Positions 24,527-33,894 are shown, numbered from the stretch's first letter. The stretch: 64,000 bases of DNA from JAXHTY01 sp034189225 (GCA_034189225.1 JAXHVL010000045.1:1-64000), one strand, 5' to 3'. The notes: generated by a model not told the origin, from the letters alone. Numbers and translations: made by a program.

Positions 24527-25504
24527 TTATGCCTCTCGCCGCTGACTGGTCGTCTTGACGGGAAGCAGCAGTTTAAATGCCGTTCCCTGCGCATCCGGCC
24601 GGTTTTCCACCCATATTTTCCCCTTGTGAAGCCGTGCAATATTGGAGACCAGGTAAAGGCCCAGGCCGCTGCCCCGGGCGGAACGGTCCTCCGCGTTGCC
24701 GGCCTGATAGAATTTTTTGAATATTCGTTTGCGCTCCGTCTTTTTGATGCCGATTCCATTGTCGGCAAATGTGATCAGCAGCTTTTTTTTCTGTTTTGCA
24801 AAGGTGACCATGAGTTCGGGTGCCTTTGCTTCGTTGTATTTTACCGCATTGGTGAACAGGTTCATCAGGAGCATGTCAAAGAGGTGGGCATTTAACGGGC
24901 AGTAAAAAGTGGCGTTTTCCGGCGAGTGGATGATTACCCGGCAGTTATGGAAAAGATGGCTGTTTTTGTAGCTGAAGGCCTGAATGGTCTGCACGACATC
25001 GGTGTCGATGAAGGCGCCGGCATAGGATTTGGCCTGTATTTCCGCAAGATCCAGAATACTGTTGATGGTCACGTTCAGGCGGTTTACATCGGCCAGCATG
25101 GCTTCAACATGCTGGAGCCGGTCTTCGCGCGGAAGGTCATGTTTTAAAAACGTTTCCAGGTAAAGCCGGAGGGAGGTGACCGGGGTTTTCAGCTCATGGG
25201 TAAAATTGTTGATAAAGTTTCGCTGAATGCGGAAGAGCTGAAAGCTTTTAAGGTTATAAATAAAAATAACCAGAATGCCCAGGAGGATCACCCCTACCAG
25301 GATGGACAGTACCGTAATCACCACCCAGGTATGGGAAGCGGCGATATCCATATGGCCCAGATTGAACCGGCGGACCAGCTGTTGAAGGCCGGCGCTGACC
25401 TTGATATACCAGTAGATATACAGAAACAGGGAAAACCCCAGCGCAACCGCAGACGTGATGAATATCACGATAACGGCAATCAGCCATCGGGTGCGGCTCG
25501 TCAT
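24527..25504 (-). CDS. Membrane sensor histidine kinase, partner of the OmpR-type regulator
   Basis: This 325-residue kinase has two membrane helices (about 8-36 and 60-86) with only a short external loop, HisKA (FINNFTHELKTPVTSLRLYL, about 100-120), N box MNLFTNAVKYNEAK, FADNGIGI and RGSGLGLYLVSN. The small external loop suggests that it senses the membrane or a partner protein rather than a soluble ligand. It is encoded just upstream of its regulator in a classic pair. Confidence 0.9.
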   Translation of the reverse strand: MTSRTRWLIAVIVIFITSAVALGFSLFLYIYWYIKVSAGLQQLVRRFNLGHMDIAASHTWVVITVLSILVGVILLGILVIFIYNLKSFQLFRIQRNFINNFTHELKTPVTSLRLYLETFLKHDLPREDRLQHVEAMLADVNRLNVTINSILDLAEIQAKSYAGAFIDTDVVQTIQAFSYKNSHLFHNCRVIIHSPENATFYCPLNAHLFDMLLMNLFTNAVKYNEAKAPELMVTFAKQKKKLLITFADNGIGIKKTERKRIFKKFYQAGNAEDRSARGSGLGLYLVSNIARLHKGKIWVENRPDAQGTAFKLLLPVKTTSQRREA

Positions 25505-25565
25505 GGGAACTCCTGTCGGGCGGATTCATAGAAAGCCCGGTATTGGGGTTGCGCAACGCTCAGGA

Positions 25566-25819
25566 TCACTGACGCGAATAATGAGCGTCCAGTGCATCCG
25601 TTTGTTGGGATTTTCTTTCTTCGGAATCGAAATCGCTATCGGGATCGCTATCGACGCTGTAGGCCGCTTGATCCTCTCGAACTTGGTAGCCTCTTCCGCC
25701 GAGACGGCTGAGTATCGCGGCCATCCGGTCGAGTTCAGGCTGTCGGCCTTCTCGTAAACCCATGTAACGTAGCCTATCGAAAGGCGATAGACATCCAGTT
25801 TCTCGTGTCCAAGCGCCAT
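25566..25819 (-). pseudogene. Decayed four-helix-bundle (23S rRNA intervening-sequence type) protein gene
   Basis: The start at 25819 encodes MALGHEKLDVYRLSIGYV, typical of the S23/four-helix-bundle family. After about 25 residues it jumps, in another frame, to the family's C-terminal part (ELDRMAAILSRLGGRGYQV, then an Asp/Ser-rich tail). The central helices are missing, so an internal deletion of perhaps 80 residues with a frameshift has destroyed the gene. The tail DNA also carries ATCGCTATCGGG-like short repeats. This reading rests on recall of the family pattern, not on an alignment. Confidence 0.6.
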
Positions 25820-25898
25820 ATCTTTTCGATCCCGATAGCGATCCCGATTTCGATTTGGATTATCCCAACGAAGATATTGGACGTTTTGCGAAGCCATC

Positions 25899-27149
25899 CT
25901 AATGTTTGAAGCTGCGCTGACCGGTGTAAACCATCGTCACCCCCGCATCATTGCAGGCCTCGATGGCCTGGTAATCGTTCAGGGAGCCGCCCGGATGGAT
26001 AACCGCGGTGATGCCTTCGCGGATGCCCACGTCAACCCCGTCCCGGAAGGGGAAAAACGCATCGCTGACCATGGTCGCGCCGATCAGCCCGCCCTTTTCC
26101 CTGGCCACGGTTTCGTCGATGGCCGTCCTTTTTTCCGGATCGTCCAGATTTTTGTAGGGAACCCCGTGCTGGACAAAGCAGTAGCGGTCCGCCAGCTTGC
26201 GATAGGCCTTGTCCCGGGCGATTTCCGCCACCCCCACGCGGTCCTGCTCACCGGTGCCAATGCCCACTGTGACTTCATCCTTGACATATATCACCGAGTT
26301 GGAAGTGATACCCGACTCCACCAGCCATCCGAACAGCATGTCCCGGTACTCCTGATTCGAGGGCGGGCGGTTGATGATGTAGGTCGTTCCCTGGTATTCG
26401 CATTGGGCCAGGGTCAGGTCTTGCCGGGTCAGGGTGGCGGGCACGAACGACCACTGGGCGATAATGCCCCCGTCGATAAGGCTCTTGAAATCCACCACGC
26501 GCTTGCCGGCAAATGCCTGAAGCTTTTCGATGTTCCCGATTTTGATCACCCGCAGGTTTTTCCGCGTGGCCAGAAGATCCATGGCCCCGTCTTCGAAATC
26601 CGGTGCCACAACCACTTCCGCGTACTGGGCTGCAACGGCTTCTGCCGTAGCTTTGTCCAGGGGTCTGTTAACGGCGATGCATCCCCCGAAGGCCGCTATC
26701 CGGTCGGCCATGTAAGCCTTTTCATAGGCTTCGGCAAGGTTGTCCGATCTGGCCGCGCCGCACGGGTTGTTGTGCTTGACAATTACCACCGTCGGCTTGT
26801 CGCTGAAATAGCGCAGAATGTTAAGGGCGTTGTCCGCGTCCGTGAGATTGGTTTTTCCCGGATGCTTGCCGGATTGCAGCAGCTCGATATCGGAGGCGAG
26901 ATACTGGCCCGGGGCAATGGTTTCGGTTTGCCCCAGCACCAGATTGCCGTTCACCAGGCGATAAAGGGCCGCTTCCTGGCCGGGGTTCTCCCCGTACCGC
27001 AGGCCCTTTTCCACGTTGTCAATGCGCCAGGTCACTTTTTCGAAAAAAAGGGTCTGACGACCGGCATCATCGGCAAAGGTGATCTCCATGCGCGGTGGAA
27101 AATGATCGTCCATGATGGTGCTGTATGATTTTTTAATGTCCTGTGCCAC
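25899..27149 (-). CDS. AICAR transformylase (PurH C-terminal activity) as a separate protein
   Basis: This 416-residue protein matches the formyltransferase half of PurH: GLRYGENPGQEAALYR, the catalytic VKHNNPCGAA, AFGGCIAVNRPLD, SDAFFPFRDGV, and a C-terminus ending VYTGQRSFKH. It formylates AICAR to FAICAR with 10-formyl-tetrahydrofolate. The usual bifunctional PurH is about 520 residues. Here the cyclohydrolase half is a separate gene 16 bp upstream, so the pathway's last two steps are run by two co-transcribed proteins. Confidence 0.88.
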   Translation of the reverse strand: MAQDIKKSYSTIMDDHFPPRMEITFADDAGRQTLFFEKVTWRIDNVEKGLRYGENPGQEAALYRLVNGNLVLGQTETIAPGQYLASDIELLQSGKHPGKTNLTDADNALNILRYFSDKPTVVIVKHNNPCGAARSDNLAEAYEKAYMADRIAAFGGCIAVNRPLDKATAEAVAAQYAEVVVAPDFEDGAMDLLATRKNLRVIKIGNIEKLQAFAGKRVVDFKSLIDGGIIAQWSFVPATLTRQDLTLAQCEYQGTTYIINRPPSNQEYRDMLFGWLVESGITSNSVIYVKDEVTVGIGTGEQDRVGVAEIARDKAYRKLADRYCFVQHGVPYKNLDDPEKRTAIDETVAREKGGLIGATMVSDAFFPFRDGVDVGIREGITAVIHPGGSLNDYQAIEACNDAGVTMVYTGQRSFKH

Positions 27150-27165
27150 TATTCTTCCCTCCCTG

Positions 27166-27843
27166 CTACCATCGGTAACATGCCTTTATATCTTCGAAAC
27201 GGGTGGTGTTCAAAAAGTCCGTGATCGCCTGGTCATAGGCCGCAGTGTGAGCAAAGGTTGTCCGGGCCAGCTCGAAGCGGGTTTCAAGGGACAGCTGTCC
27301 ACCTGTTTCTTCCATCTCGTCCAGAACACGGTCATAATCCGACGGGTTCACCACCGGGGCCACCCGGAGAAAATTTTTCGCCGATGCCCGCAGCATGCAG
27401 GGACCGCCGATATCGATATTCCCCCTGGCCTGTTCCGGTGTGACATCCGGCTGGGCAATGGTCTGGGAAAATGGGTACAGGTTGACCACCACCATGTCCA
27501 TGTAGACGGCACCGGTACGTTCCATATCACCGGTATGGGCGTCGTTGTAGGTTTCTGTCAGCAGGCCCAGATATATTTTAAAGTCAAGGGTCTTGACCAG
27601 GCCGCCCTGGGTTTCAGGCTGCCCGGTATAGTCGGACACCTGGGTGATCATGGATGCCGCCCGGTCCTGAAGGATATCCCGGATTTTTGCATAGGTTCCG
27701 CCCGTGGAATAAAAATGCACATCCGGATTGATTTCGGCCAGTCGCGTTACAAAGGGCTCAAGCCCCGATTTGTCGGAAACGCTGACAAGAACGTTCCGGA
27801 CCGGGACAAGATTATCAATCTGTTCCACTGTGTTGATTGTCAT
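27166..27843 (-). CDS. IMP cyclohydrolase (PurH N-terminal, MGS-like activity) as a separate protein
   Basis: This 225-residue protein has the MGS-like fold of IMP cyclohydrolase: SVSDKSGLEPFV, FYSTGGTYAKI, and IDIGGPCMLRASAKNFLRVA. It closes FAICAR to IMP. The usual RVKTLHPKIHGG segment reads LVKTLDFKIYLG, a clear divergence in a substrate-binding region. The start at 27843 has GGAGG about 12 bases upstream; a longer frame adds an unrelated head. It is transcribed just before the transformylase. Confidence 0.83.
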   Translation of the reverse strand: MTINTVEQIDNLVPVRNVLVSVSDKSGLEPFVTRLAEINPDVHFYSTGGTYAKIRDILQDRAASMITQVSDYTGQPETQGGLVKTLDFKIYLGLLTETYNDAHTGDMERTGAVYMDMVVVNLYPFSQTIAQPDVTPEQARGNIDIGGPCMLRASAKNFLRVAPVVNPSDYDRVLDEMEETGGQLSLETRFELARTTFAHTAAYDQAITDFLNTTRFEDIKACYRW

Positions 27844-28132
27844 TATAGTCAGAAGCCTCCTTATCGAAATATTATGGGCCAGTCTATCCGATTCCATGTA
27901 ACGGGTGCAAGATGAATTTGAGGGGAAGCGTGGAATTTGCGGAGCGTTGGAAGACAATGGGAATTGAAAATATGCATTTGATAAGGCGTTGGCTCGGTCA
28001 ATTGGTTAAAACGGATATCGGTTTTAACTTCGGCGGCACGGCAAGTATTTTGGCAAAGCGTACCCATTTCGGCGAGTAAAGTGTGGAACTTCAGTGTAAA
28101 GATGATTACAGGATATTGATGCGGGCCTGATG

Positions 28133-28957
28133 CTATTTGAACCGGCTCATCGCCCGGTTGATAAATTTTCCGGCACGATACGCAAAACTGTCGGTTTCAT
28201 ATATTTTTTTGATTTTCAGAAGAATAACGGTAATGTTGTCCTCGCCGCCACGGTTGTTAGCCAGGGCAACAAGCTCATGACACGCGGTTTTCAGGCGTTT
28301 GTGGTCGCTGATAATCTGCTTGATGTCGTTTTCAGAGAGTTTGTCCGTCAACCCGTCGGAGCAGAGAATAAGCAGATCGTCTTCCATGCAGGGCCGTTCC
28401 ATGATGTCCGGTTCCACGTTTTCTTTTGTGCCCACAGCCCGGGTCAGCATGTGCCGGTATTCATCCCCCACCGTCTCCTCGTTGTTTTTCGCCGCAATTT
28501 CGGCTGCGAATGTATGGGGCGTGGATTCAAGGGAAATAGAGTCGTTACGAACAAGAAAAATGGAACTGTCCCCCACATTGGCTGCAATAAAGGTCTTTTC
28601 GGAAAAAAGAACCGCGGCGATGGTTGTGCCCATGCCGGTATAAGCGGATTTTTCACCGGCCACATCAAATACGCTTTTGTTGGAAAGGGCAATCCCGGCT
28701 GCCAGTTGATTGGCGTTTCTGGACAGGGCCTTGTCAGTGTCCGGCAGTTCCTGGGCATCGGCCTGGCGGAGAACATTTTTCATGTAGTTCTGAAGGGTGT
28801 TGGCGGCAACCCGGCTGGCTACTTCACCGGCCGCATGCCCGCCCATTCCATCGGCCACCACATAGAGGTTCAGGTCATTATCGATGATAAAACTGTCCTC
28901 ATTGGCCGGGCGCTTCATGCCGACATCCGTCATGCCTGCTGATTCTACAATTATCAT
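28133..28957 (-). CDS. PP2C-type Ser/Thr protein phosphatase
   Basis: This 274-residue phosphatase has the PP2C/Stp1 metal motifs KRPANEDSF, VADGMGGHAAGEVAS, AANVGDSSIFL, LCSDGLTDKLSE and GGEDNITVILL. It would dephosphorylate Ser/Thr sites set by the kinase encoded just upstream. There is no Shine-Dalgarno in front of the ATG at 28957; a MITE-like element begins 11 bp upstream. Removing the element and one target copy leaves only 6 bp between the kinase stop and this ATG, so the two genes were once tightly coupled. Confidence 0.9.
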   Translation of the reverse strand: MIIVESAGMTDVGMKRPANEDSFIIDNDLNLYVVADGMGGHAAGEVASRVAANTLQNYMKNVLRQADAQELPDTDKALSRNANQLAAGIALSNKSVFDVAGEKSAYTGMGTTIAAVLFSEKTFIAANVGDSSIFLVRNDSISLESTPHTFAAEIAAKNNEETVGDEYRHMLTRAVGTKENVEPDIMERPCMEDDLLILCSDGLTDKLSENDIKQIISDHKRLKTACHELVALANNRGGEDNITVILLKIKKIYETDSFAYRAGKFINRAMSRFK

Positions 28958-28968
28958 ATGCTATTATT

Positions 28969-29120
28969 GACGGCTTCGTAAAAAGTCCGATAGCTGCGTT
29001 GCGATGCATCTCTCGTCATGTCACGTACCGCCATGTACGCTCCATTCCTCGAGATACATCGACGCCTTGCTCTTGAACTTTTTACTTTGCCGTCCCCAAG
29101 TGATTTTTTACGGAACCATC
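28969..29120. repeat. MITE-like repeat A, copy 3, with 6-bp target duplication
   Basis: This full-length copy starts GACGGCTTCG and ends GGAACCATC. It is flanked by ATTATT at 28963-28968 and 29121-29126. The right-hand duplication contains the stop codon of the Ser/Thr kinase gene. It lies between the kinase and phosphatase genes. Confidence 0.9.
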
Positions 29121-29121
29121 A

Positions 29122-31743
29122 TTATTGAGAATTCCGCTTTTTCTGCATAGCCGCATCAAACTTCGCACCCAGTGTTTTCAAATGTGCCGCCATCTTGCCG
29201 GCTGTCTGGTAGCGGTTGGCCACGTCCTTTTCCATTGCTTTGTTGATAATGGCAACCATGGCCCTGGGAATTTTCGGATTGATGGTGCGCGGGTCCGGAT
29301 GGGGCTCGTTCAGGATATTGTGCATCAAGGCCGCCGGGCTGCTGCCCTTGAAGGGCACATCCCCGGTTAGCAGCTGGTACATCATCACGCCAAGGGAAAA
29401 GATGTCGCTCCGGCCGTCAACTTTTTTTCCGGATATCTGTTCCGGCGACATGTAATAGGGGGTCCCCTTTACAATGCCGGTTTTGGTCTGGGACGAGGCC
29501 GTGATCCGGGCGATGCCGAAATCCGTGATTTTTATCTTGCCGGACGACACCAGCATGATGTTAGCCGGCTTGATGTCACGGTGGACGATGCCCTGGTTGT
29601 GGGCATAATCCAGGGCCTCGGCAATATCCGCCATGTAGCCTATAATCCGTCGCATGGGCAGCAGCGTTTTGGGCTTGGCATGTTTTTCCATGCTGACCCC
29701 GTCCAGGTATTCCATGGCAATATAGGCCATATCCTGTTCTTCGCCGGCATCATAAATGGTCACGATATTGGGATGAGAGAGCGTGCCCGCGCTTTCCGCC
29801 TCTCTGAAAAATTTCTTTTTCATCTCAACCGCTTCGTCTTCTTCAAAATCGTCTGAAAACCGGACCGTCTTGATGGCGGTGGTACGGTTGATCCGCGGGT
29901 CCTGGCCCAGGTAAACGATGCCCATTGCCCCTTTGCCGAGCTGTTTCTGCACTTCGTAACGCCCCAGGGTGGGCCGTGTGTCCGAGTCCGTGCCGACCAA
30001 TCCATCGCCCGCTGAGCCGCCGCCCAGAAAACCGTCGCCGAACACCATGGTGTCGCTGGCCTGAAGGAGTTTCTGCTTCCGCGAGGTCACATCCTTGAAC
30101 TTGGCGTCGTATTGTTCAATATATCCGTAAACCGAGGCCGCCTTGTTCAGCTGCCGCTTGCGTTCGTAATCAAGGCCTAAATTGTACAAAAGGTCCTTCA
30201 TTTCATCATCCATGGGCACCTTGCGGAACTTGTCAAACGCCATGTCCAGCATTCCCTGGGACTGGAAGGAAATGCCCAGCATGCGGTTGGTTTCCGCGGA
30301 TTCTCCCTCAACTTTTTCCTTTCCGGTCTCCGCCACAAAATAGTTGATGGTAACAATGCCGATGTAACCGAAAATCACAAGCAGCAGCGGATAAACCACA
30401 TCGATCCAGAGTCCTTTCGCGGCCAGAAAGAATAGGGCTCCGCCAATCATGACAAACACAATCATGACAAAAGTGCTGCCTGCAAATACTGCTTTGGTCC
30501 GGGGAAACAGGAAGGTGATCATCGCCCCGAGGATCAGAATGGCCAACAGTTCCGCCAGCCGGCTGTAAGGCAGTTCGTGAATAAACTCACGGCTGAGAAT
30601 GGATGACAGCACATTGCCGGTAAATGCTCCAAAGGACATGGACGGGGTCACGGGGGTGCTCAGGGGCGTGGCCAGTCCTTTGGCAGAAAGCGATATCAGT
30701 ACGATTTTGCCGGTAAAAACCCGGGAAGGAATTTTGTCGTTAATAACGTCGAAAAAGGAGTAATGTTTAAAGGCCTCATCCGGATCGCGGAAGCTGATCA
30801 TCATCTCCGAGTACTCGGTCATGGGAATATCTACCCTGCCGAGATGAAGGGATTTGCTGAGTTCGGCGGTGATATCGCCGTTTGCTATGCCAAGGTGGCG
30901 GGCGGCAAGAACCAGGGCATAAGATGGTATAAATACGTCCCTGTAATTATAAATCAGGCGTTCCCTGCGGTAGGTTCCGTCGTAATCCGGCGCACAGTTG
31001 ATGTGGCCCATGCCGTCTGCCGCATTCCTGAAAATGGGGATGGGCAGCGTGGCCTGATCAGCCTGGTGGCAGCGGCTGCCGGGCGGCTGGGTTACCCGGC
31101 CCAGGGTCTGCGCCCGAAGCGCGGGGTCAATGGGCTGCCTGCCGGCAGCGGGCATCAGGGTATCTTTGAAAAAAATGGGAAGCACAAGCCGATCCGCGTC
31201 ATTGATGGCGGTGGCAAGGATAGAGTCCCGGTCCAGGCGCTTTTTTGCGTCCTGCAGGGCATCCATGAAGTTTTCTTCCAGCAGACCCGCGGCTTCCAGG
31301 AGACCTGACGAAGAATTGGCTGGTGATGCGTCTGATGCCGCTCCCGTATCCGGCATGCCGGGCGGCTGGTTTTCAATAAAGTCGGTTTTAAACAGGGTTT
31401 CCAGGCGTTCAATTTCTTTCAGGCCCGCATTTTCCTCGGGCTCGCTGTAAATAATATTGAGGCCGATTACCGAGGGCATGCCCTGCTGAATTTTGTTGAG
31501 GCATTCGGCAATGCGGGTGCGGGGCCATGGCCAGCGCCCCAGTTTATCTATAGAGTCGTCATCAATGTCCACGATCACGATGTTTCCATCAGCTGCCGGT
31601 GTAGGTTTCAGCTTTAAACCGGTATCGTAGAGTTTTAGAGACAAAATATCGAGAAAAGCCACCCGGAAAATCACCAGGAGCAAAAAGACAAGGGTGAGCG
31701 TCAGCCCGAAAACAAGGGAAGGGTATTTTTTGATAACGTTCAT
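29122..31743 (-). CDS. CHASE2-domain membrane Ser/Thr protein kinase
   Basis: This 873-residue protein has an N-terminal membrane helix and a periplasmic CHASE2 sensor (VDIDDDSIDKLGRWPWPRTR near residue 60). About three membrane helices follow near residues 395-480, then a helical TPR-like linker, then a complete Hanks-type kinase in the last 280 residues. The kinase shows LGKGAMGIVYLGQD, AIKTV, HRDIKPANIML, DFGIAR and GTPYYMSPEQ. It would phosphorylate cytoplasmic targets in answer to an external cue. The PP2C gene downstream is its natural antagonist. Confidence 0.9.
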   Translation of the reverse strand: MNVIKKYPSLVFGLTLTLVFLLLVIFRVAFLDILSLKLYDTGLKLKPTPAADGNIVIVDIDDDSIDKLGRWPWPRTRIAECLNKIQQGMPSVIGLNIIYSEPEENAGLKEIERLETLFKTDFIENQPPGMPDTGAASDASPANSSSGLLEAAGLLEENFMDALQDAKKRLDRDSILATAINDADRLVLPIFFKDTLMPAAGRQPIDPALRAQTLGRVTQPPGSRCHQADQATLPIPIFRNAADGMGHINCAPDYDGTYRRERLIYNYRDVFIPSYALVLAARHLGIANGDITAELSKSLHLGRVDIPMTEYSEMMISFRDPDEAFKHYSFFDVINDKIPSRVFTGKIVLISLSAKGLATPLSTPVTPSMSFGAFTGNVLSSILSREFIHELPYSRLAELLAILILGAMITFLFPRTKAVFAGSTFVMIVFVMIGGALFFLAAKGLWIDVVYPLLLVIFGYIGIVTINYFVAETGKEKVEGESAETNRMLGISFQSQGMLDMAFDKFRKVPMDDEMKDLLYNLGLDYERKRQLNKAASVYGYIEQYDAKFKDVTSRKQKLLQASDTMVFGDGFLGGGSAGDGLVGTDSDTRPTLGRYEVQKQLGKGAMGIVYLGQDPRINRTTAIKTVRFSDDFEEDEAVEMKKKFFREAESAGTLSHPNIVTIYDAGEEQDMAYIAMEYLDGVSMEKHAKPKTLLPMRRIIGYMADIAEALDYAHNQGIVHRDIKPANIMLVSSGKIKITDFGIARITASSQTKTGIVKGTPYYMSPEQISGKKVDGRSDIFSLGVMMYQLLTGDVPFKGSSPAALMHNILNEPHPDPRTINPKIPRAMVAIINKAMEKDVANRYQTAGKMAAHLKTLGAKFDAAMQKKRNSQ

Positions 31744-31826
31744 GAAGGCCTTGTCTTTTTATGAATTTGGATTGTTATCAACTAATTATAGAAAAGCATG
31801 TAAATTCTGTCAAATTGATTCATACA

Positions 31827-33671
31827 TCACGATGCATCAATGTCGTTCAGCTCGTGGTCAAACTGTTCGGTAAGAGTTTCCATCTTCTGCCAGAGGGTGT
31901 CCAGTTCTTCGTACAGGGCTTCGATGGATGACTGGGTTTCGTGATGCTGCCGGGAAAGGCCGGCAATCCGTTCCCCGTCGCCGGCTTCCGATGCCGCCAC
32001 AATGTCCTGGTTCAACTGGTAGGCATCGGCCTCCAAAGTTTCGATGCGCTGTTCCACTTCAGCAATTCTCTTTTTCAGAGGGCCGATGACGGCCGATCGC
32101 CGGGCAACCACGTCGGCGCGGCGCTTTCGAAGGGCTTTTTTGGTGGGCATGGCTGCTTTGCCGCTGTTTTCGGAAGTCGATTCGGGCTTTTTCTCCTCTT
32201 CCCACCCCACCTTGTCCAGAAAATCCTGGTAATTGCCCTCAAACACACGAACGCCGTCGCTTTGAAAGACAATCAAACGGGTGGCCAGGGTATGAAGAAA
32301 CATTTCATTATGGGTGACCATGATCACCGCGCCTGGGAATTCGTCGATGGCATCAAGAAAGGCGTCGCAGGACTCCATGTCCAGGTGGTTGGTGGGCTCG
32401 TCCAGCAGCAAAACATTGGCCGGCGCGGCCAGGATTTTGCCCAGCAGAACCCGGTTTTTTTCGCCGCCGGACAGCACCCCGATCCGCTTCAGTGCCTGGT
32501 CGCCCTCGAACATCATGGCCCCGCAGATGTTCCGGGCACGCTGCTTTTCACTGCCCGTGGTCATGATTTCTTCTTCCACGGTCAGGGCTTCGTTGAGCTC
32601 TACCTTGTTGGTCTGGGCAAAGTAACCGGTCCGGGCCAGAGGGTGCCACTTAAGCTCACCGATGTCCGGTGTCAGCTGGCCGGCCAGCAGTTTCAGCAGG
32701 GTGGACTTGCCCCGGCCGTTTTTACCGATCACGCAGATCCGGTCGCTGGCGGTCACGGCCGCGCTAAGGCCATCGATCAGCCGGTTGTCCTTTTCGTAGG
32801 CGAACCCCAGGTCTTTGATCTGAAGCAGGGTCTTTGCCTTGACCGGCGCATAATTGAACGAAAAATCCAGGGTTTTGATCTGTTCCAGTTTTTCGTGGTT
32901 TTCCTGTTTTTCCAGCGCCTTTATCCGGGACTGCACCATGCCTGCCAGCCGCGCCTTGGCCCGAAAGCGGCTGATAAACTGTTCGGCGTCCCGCCGTTTT
33001 TTTTCCTCGTTCTGCCGGGTTTTTTCGTGAATTTCCTCTTCCTTCATGATCCGGCCGTAATACTTTTCCGTGTTGCCGGGAATTTTTCGGATTTTTCTGC
33101 GGTGAATGCCCATGGTGTGGGTGATCACCCCGTCCATGAAGGAACGGTCATGGGTAATCAGCAGCAGCTCCCCGTGCCACTGGTTCAGAAAGGCGGACAA
33201 CCAGCGGATGGCGATGATGTCCAGGTAGTTAGTGGGCTCATCCAGCAGCAACATGTCCGGGGCCGAGCAGATCACGGTGGCCAGGTTCAGCCGGACCTGG
33301 TATCCCCCGGAAAAGTCCGCCGGCGGCCGCTGCATGTCATCGTTGGTAAACCCCAGGCCGGCCAGTATCTTTTCCGCCCGCCATGTTTCGCTCTGCTGGT
33401 GTTCGGGCAGGCCGCGGCTGCATTCTTCCAGAATGGTGGGCGCGGTAAAATCCACATGTTGGGTCAGGTATCCGATTCGGTAGCCCTTGGCAATCGAAAT
33501 GTCGCCGCTGTCCGGCGTTTCCTGGCCGGTGATCAGGCGGAACAGGGTGGTCTTGCCGTGTCCGTTCCGGCCCACCAGTCCCACGCGCTCGCCGGGGTTC
33601 ACATCAAACCCGATGTCATCGAAAAGCACCTGGTCGCCGTAGGATTTTGAGAGGTTGGTAGCTTTCAGCAT
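31827..33671 (-). CDS. ABC-F family ATPase (Uup/YheS-like)
   Basis: This 614-residue soluble protein has two ABC ATPase domains (Walker A GRNGHGKTT and GKNGRGKST; signatures FSGGYQVRL and LSGGEKNR; Walker B LLLDEPTNYLD and LLLDEPTNHLD), a linker between them, and a C-terminal coiled coil. ABC-F proteins act on ribosomes. The start at 33671 opens with MLKATNLSKSYGDQV; a frame starting 42 codons earlier is an artefact of an adjacent repeat A copy. A good Shine-Dalgarno is not obvious. It is probably a monocistronic housekeeping gene. Confidence 0.9.
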   Translation of the reverse strand: MLKATNLSKSYGDQVLFDDIGFDVNPGERVGLVGRNGHGKTTLFRLITGQETPDSGDISIAKGYRIGYLTQHVDFTAPTILEECSRGLPEHQQSETWRAEKILAGLGFTNDDMQRPPADFSGGYQVRLNLATVICSAPDMLLLDEPTNYLDIIAIRWLSAFLNQWHGELLLITHDRSFMDGVITHTMGIHRRKIRKIPGNTEKYYGRIMKEEEIHEKTRQNEEKKRRDAEQFISRFRAKARLAGMVQSRIKALEKQENHEKLEQIKTLDFSFNYAPVKAKTLLQIKDLGFAYEKDNRLIDGLSAAVTASDRICVIGKNGRGKSTLLKLLAGQLTPDIGELKWHPLARTGYFAQTNKVELNEALTVEEEIMTTGSEKQRARNICGAMMFEGDQALKRIGVLSGGEKNRVLLGKILAAPANVLLLDEPTNHLDMESCDAFLDAIDEFPGAVIMVTHNEMFLHTLATRLIVFQSDGVRVFEGNYQDFLDKVGWEEEKKPESTSENSGKAAMPTKKALRKRRADVVARRSAVIGPLKKRIAEVEQRIETLEADAYQLNQDIVAASEAGDGERIAGLSRQHHETQSSIEALYEELDTLWQKMETLTEQFDHELNDIDAS

Positions 33672-33692
33672 AATTAAGTATTCTTTAAGGTT

Positions 33693-33894
33693 GACGGCTT
33701 CGTAAAAAGTCCAATAGCAGCAAAGCGATGCATCTCTCGTCATGTCACGTACGGTGTAGGGGCGAATCTTGTGTTCGCCCACTGATCGGGCGAACACAAG
33801 GTTCGCCCCTACAATTTATTCCTCAAGAATGAATTAGACACGCCGCATCTTGAACTTTTTACTTTGCCGTCTGTAAATCGCCTGTGCGTACATT
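33693..33894. repeat. MITE-like repeat A, copy 4, diverged and carrying a nested palindrome
   Basis: The left end GACGGCTTCGTAAAAAGTC is intact, but the right end is diverged (after ACTTTGCCGTC). The copy is flanked by TTAAGGTT at 33685-33692 and 33893-33900, part of which may be a target duplication. Its central part is interrupted by a palindrome at 33755-33813, so a second repeat inserted into the first. A partial TIR-like GACGGTTTCG follows at 33901. Confidence 0.7.
33755..33813. repeat. Nested 26-bp-arm palindrome (TGTAGGGGCGAA type)
   Basis: The arms 33755-33780 and 33788-33813 are near-perfect reverse complements with a 7-nt loop, beginning TGTAGGGGCGAATCTTGTG. Palindromes with GTAGGGGCGA ends are familiar dispersed repeats in several bacterial groups. 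It interrupts the conserved centre of repeat A right after GTCACGTAC. Confidence 0.75.

Noticed and set aside
27150..27165. A frameshift explaining the split of PurH
   Set aside because: The upstream gene ends with its own stop and the downstream gene begins with its own ATG and extra N-terminal residues, so two real genes fit better than a broken fused one.
31941..33650. A 569-codon open frame on the + strand across the ABC-F gene
   Set aside because: The opposite strand encodes two full ABC ATPase domains with Walker and signature motifs. The + frame has no recognisable domain and no ribosome site.
33672..33797. Upstream extension of the ABC-F protein by 42 codons
   Set aside because: The added residues are the translation of repeat A (a VTRDA...YWTFYEAV-like peptide that recurs at other copies). 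The protein family starts at the ATG at 33671.
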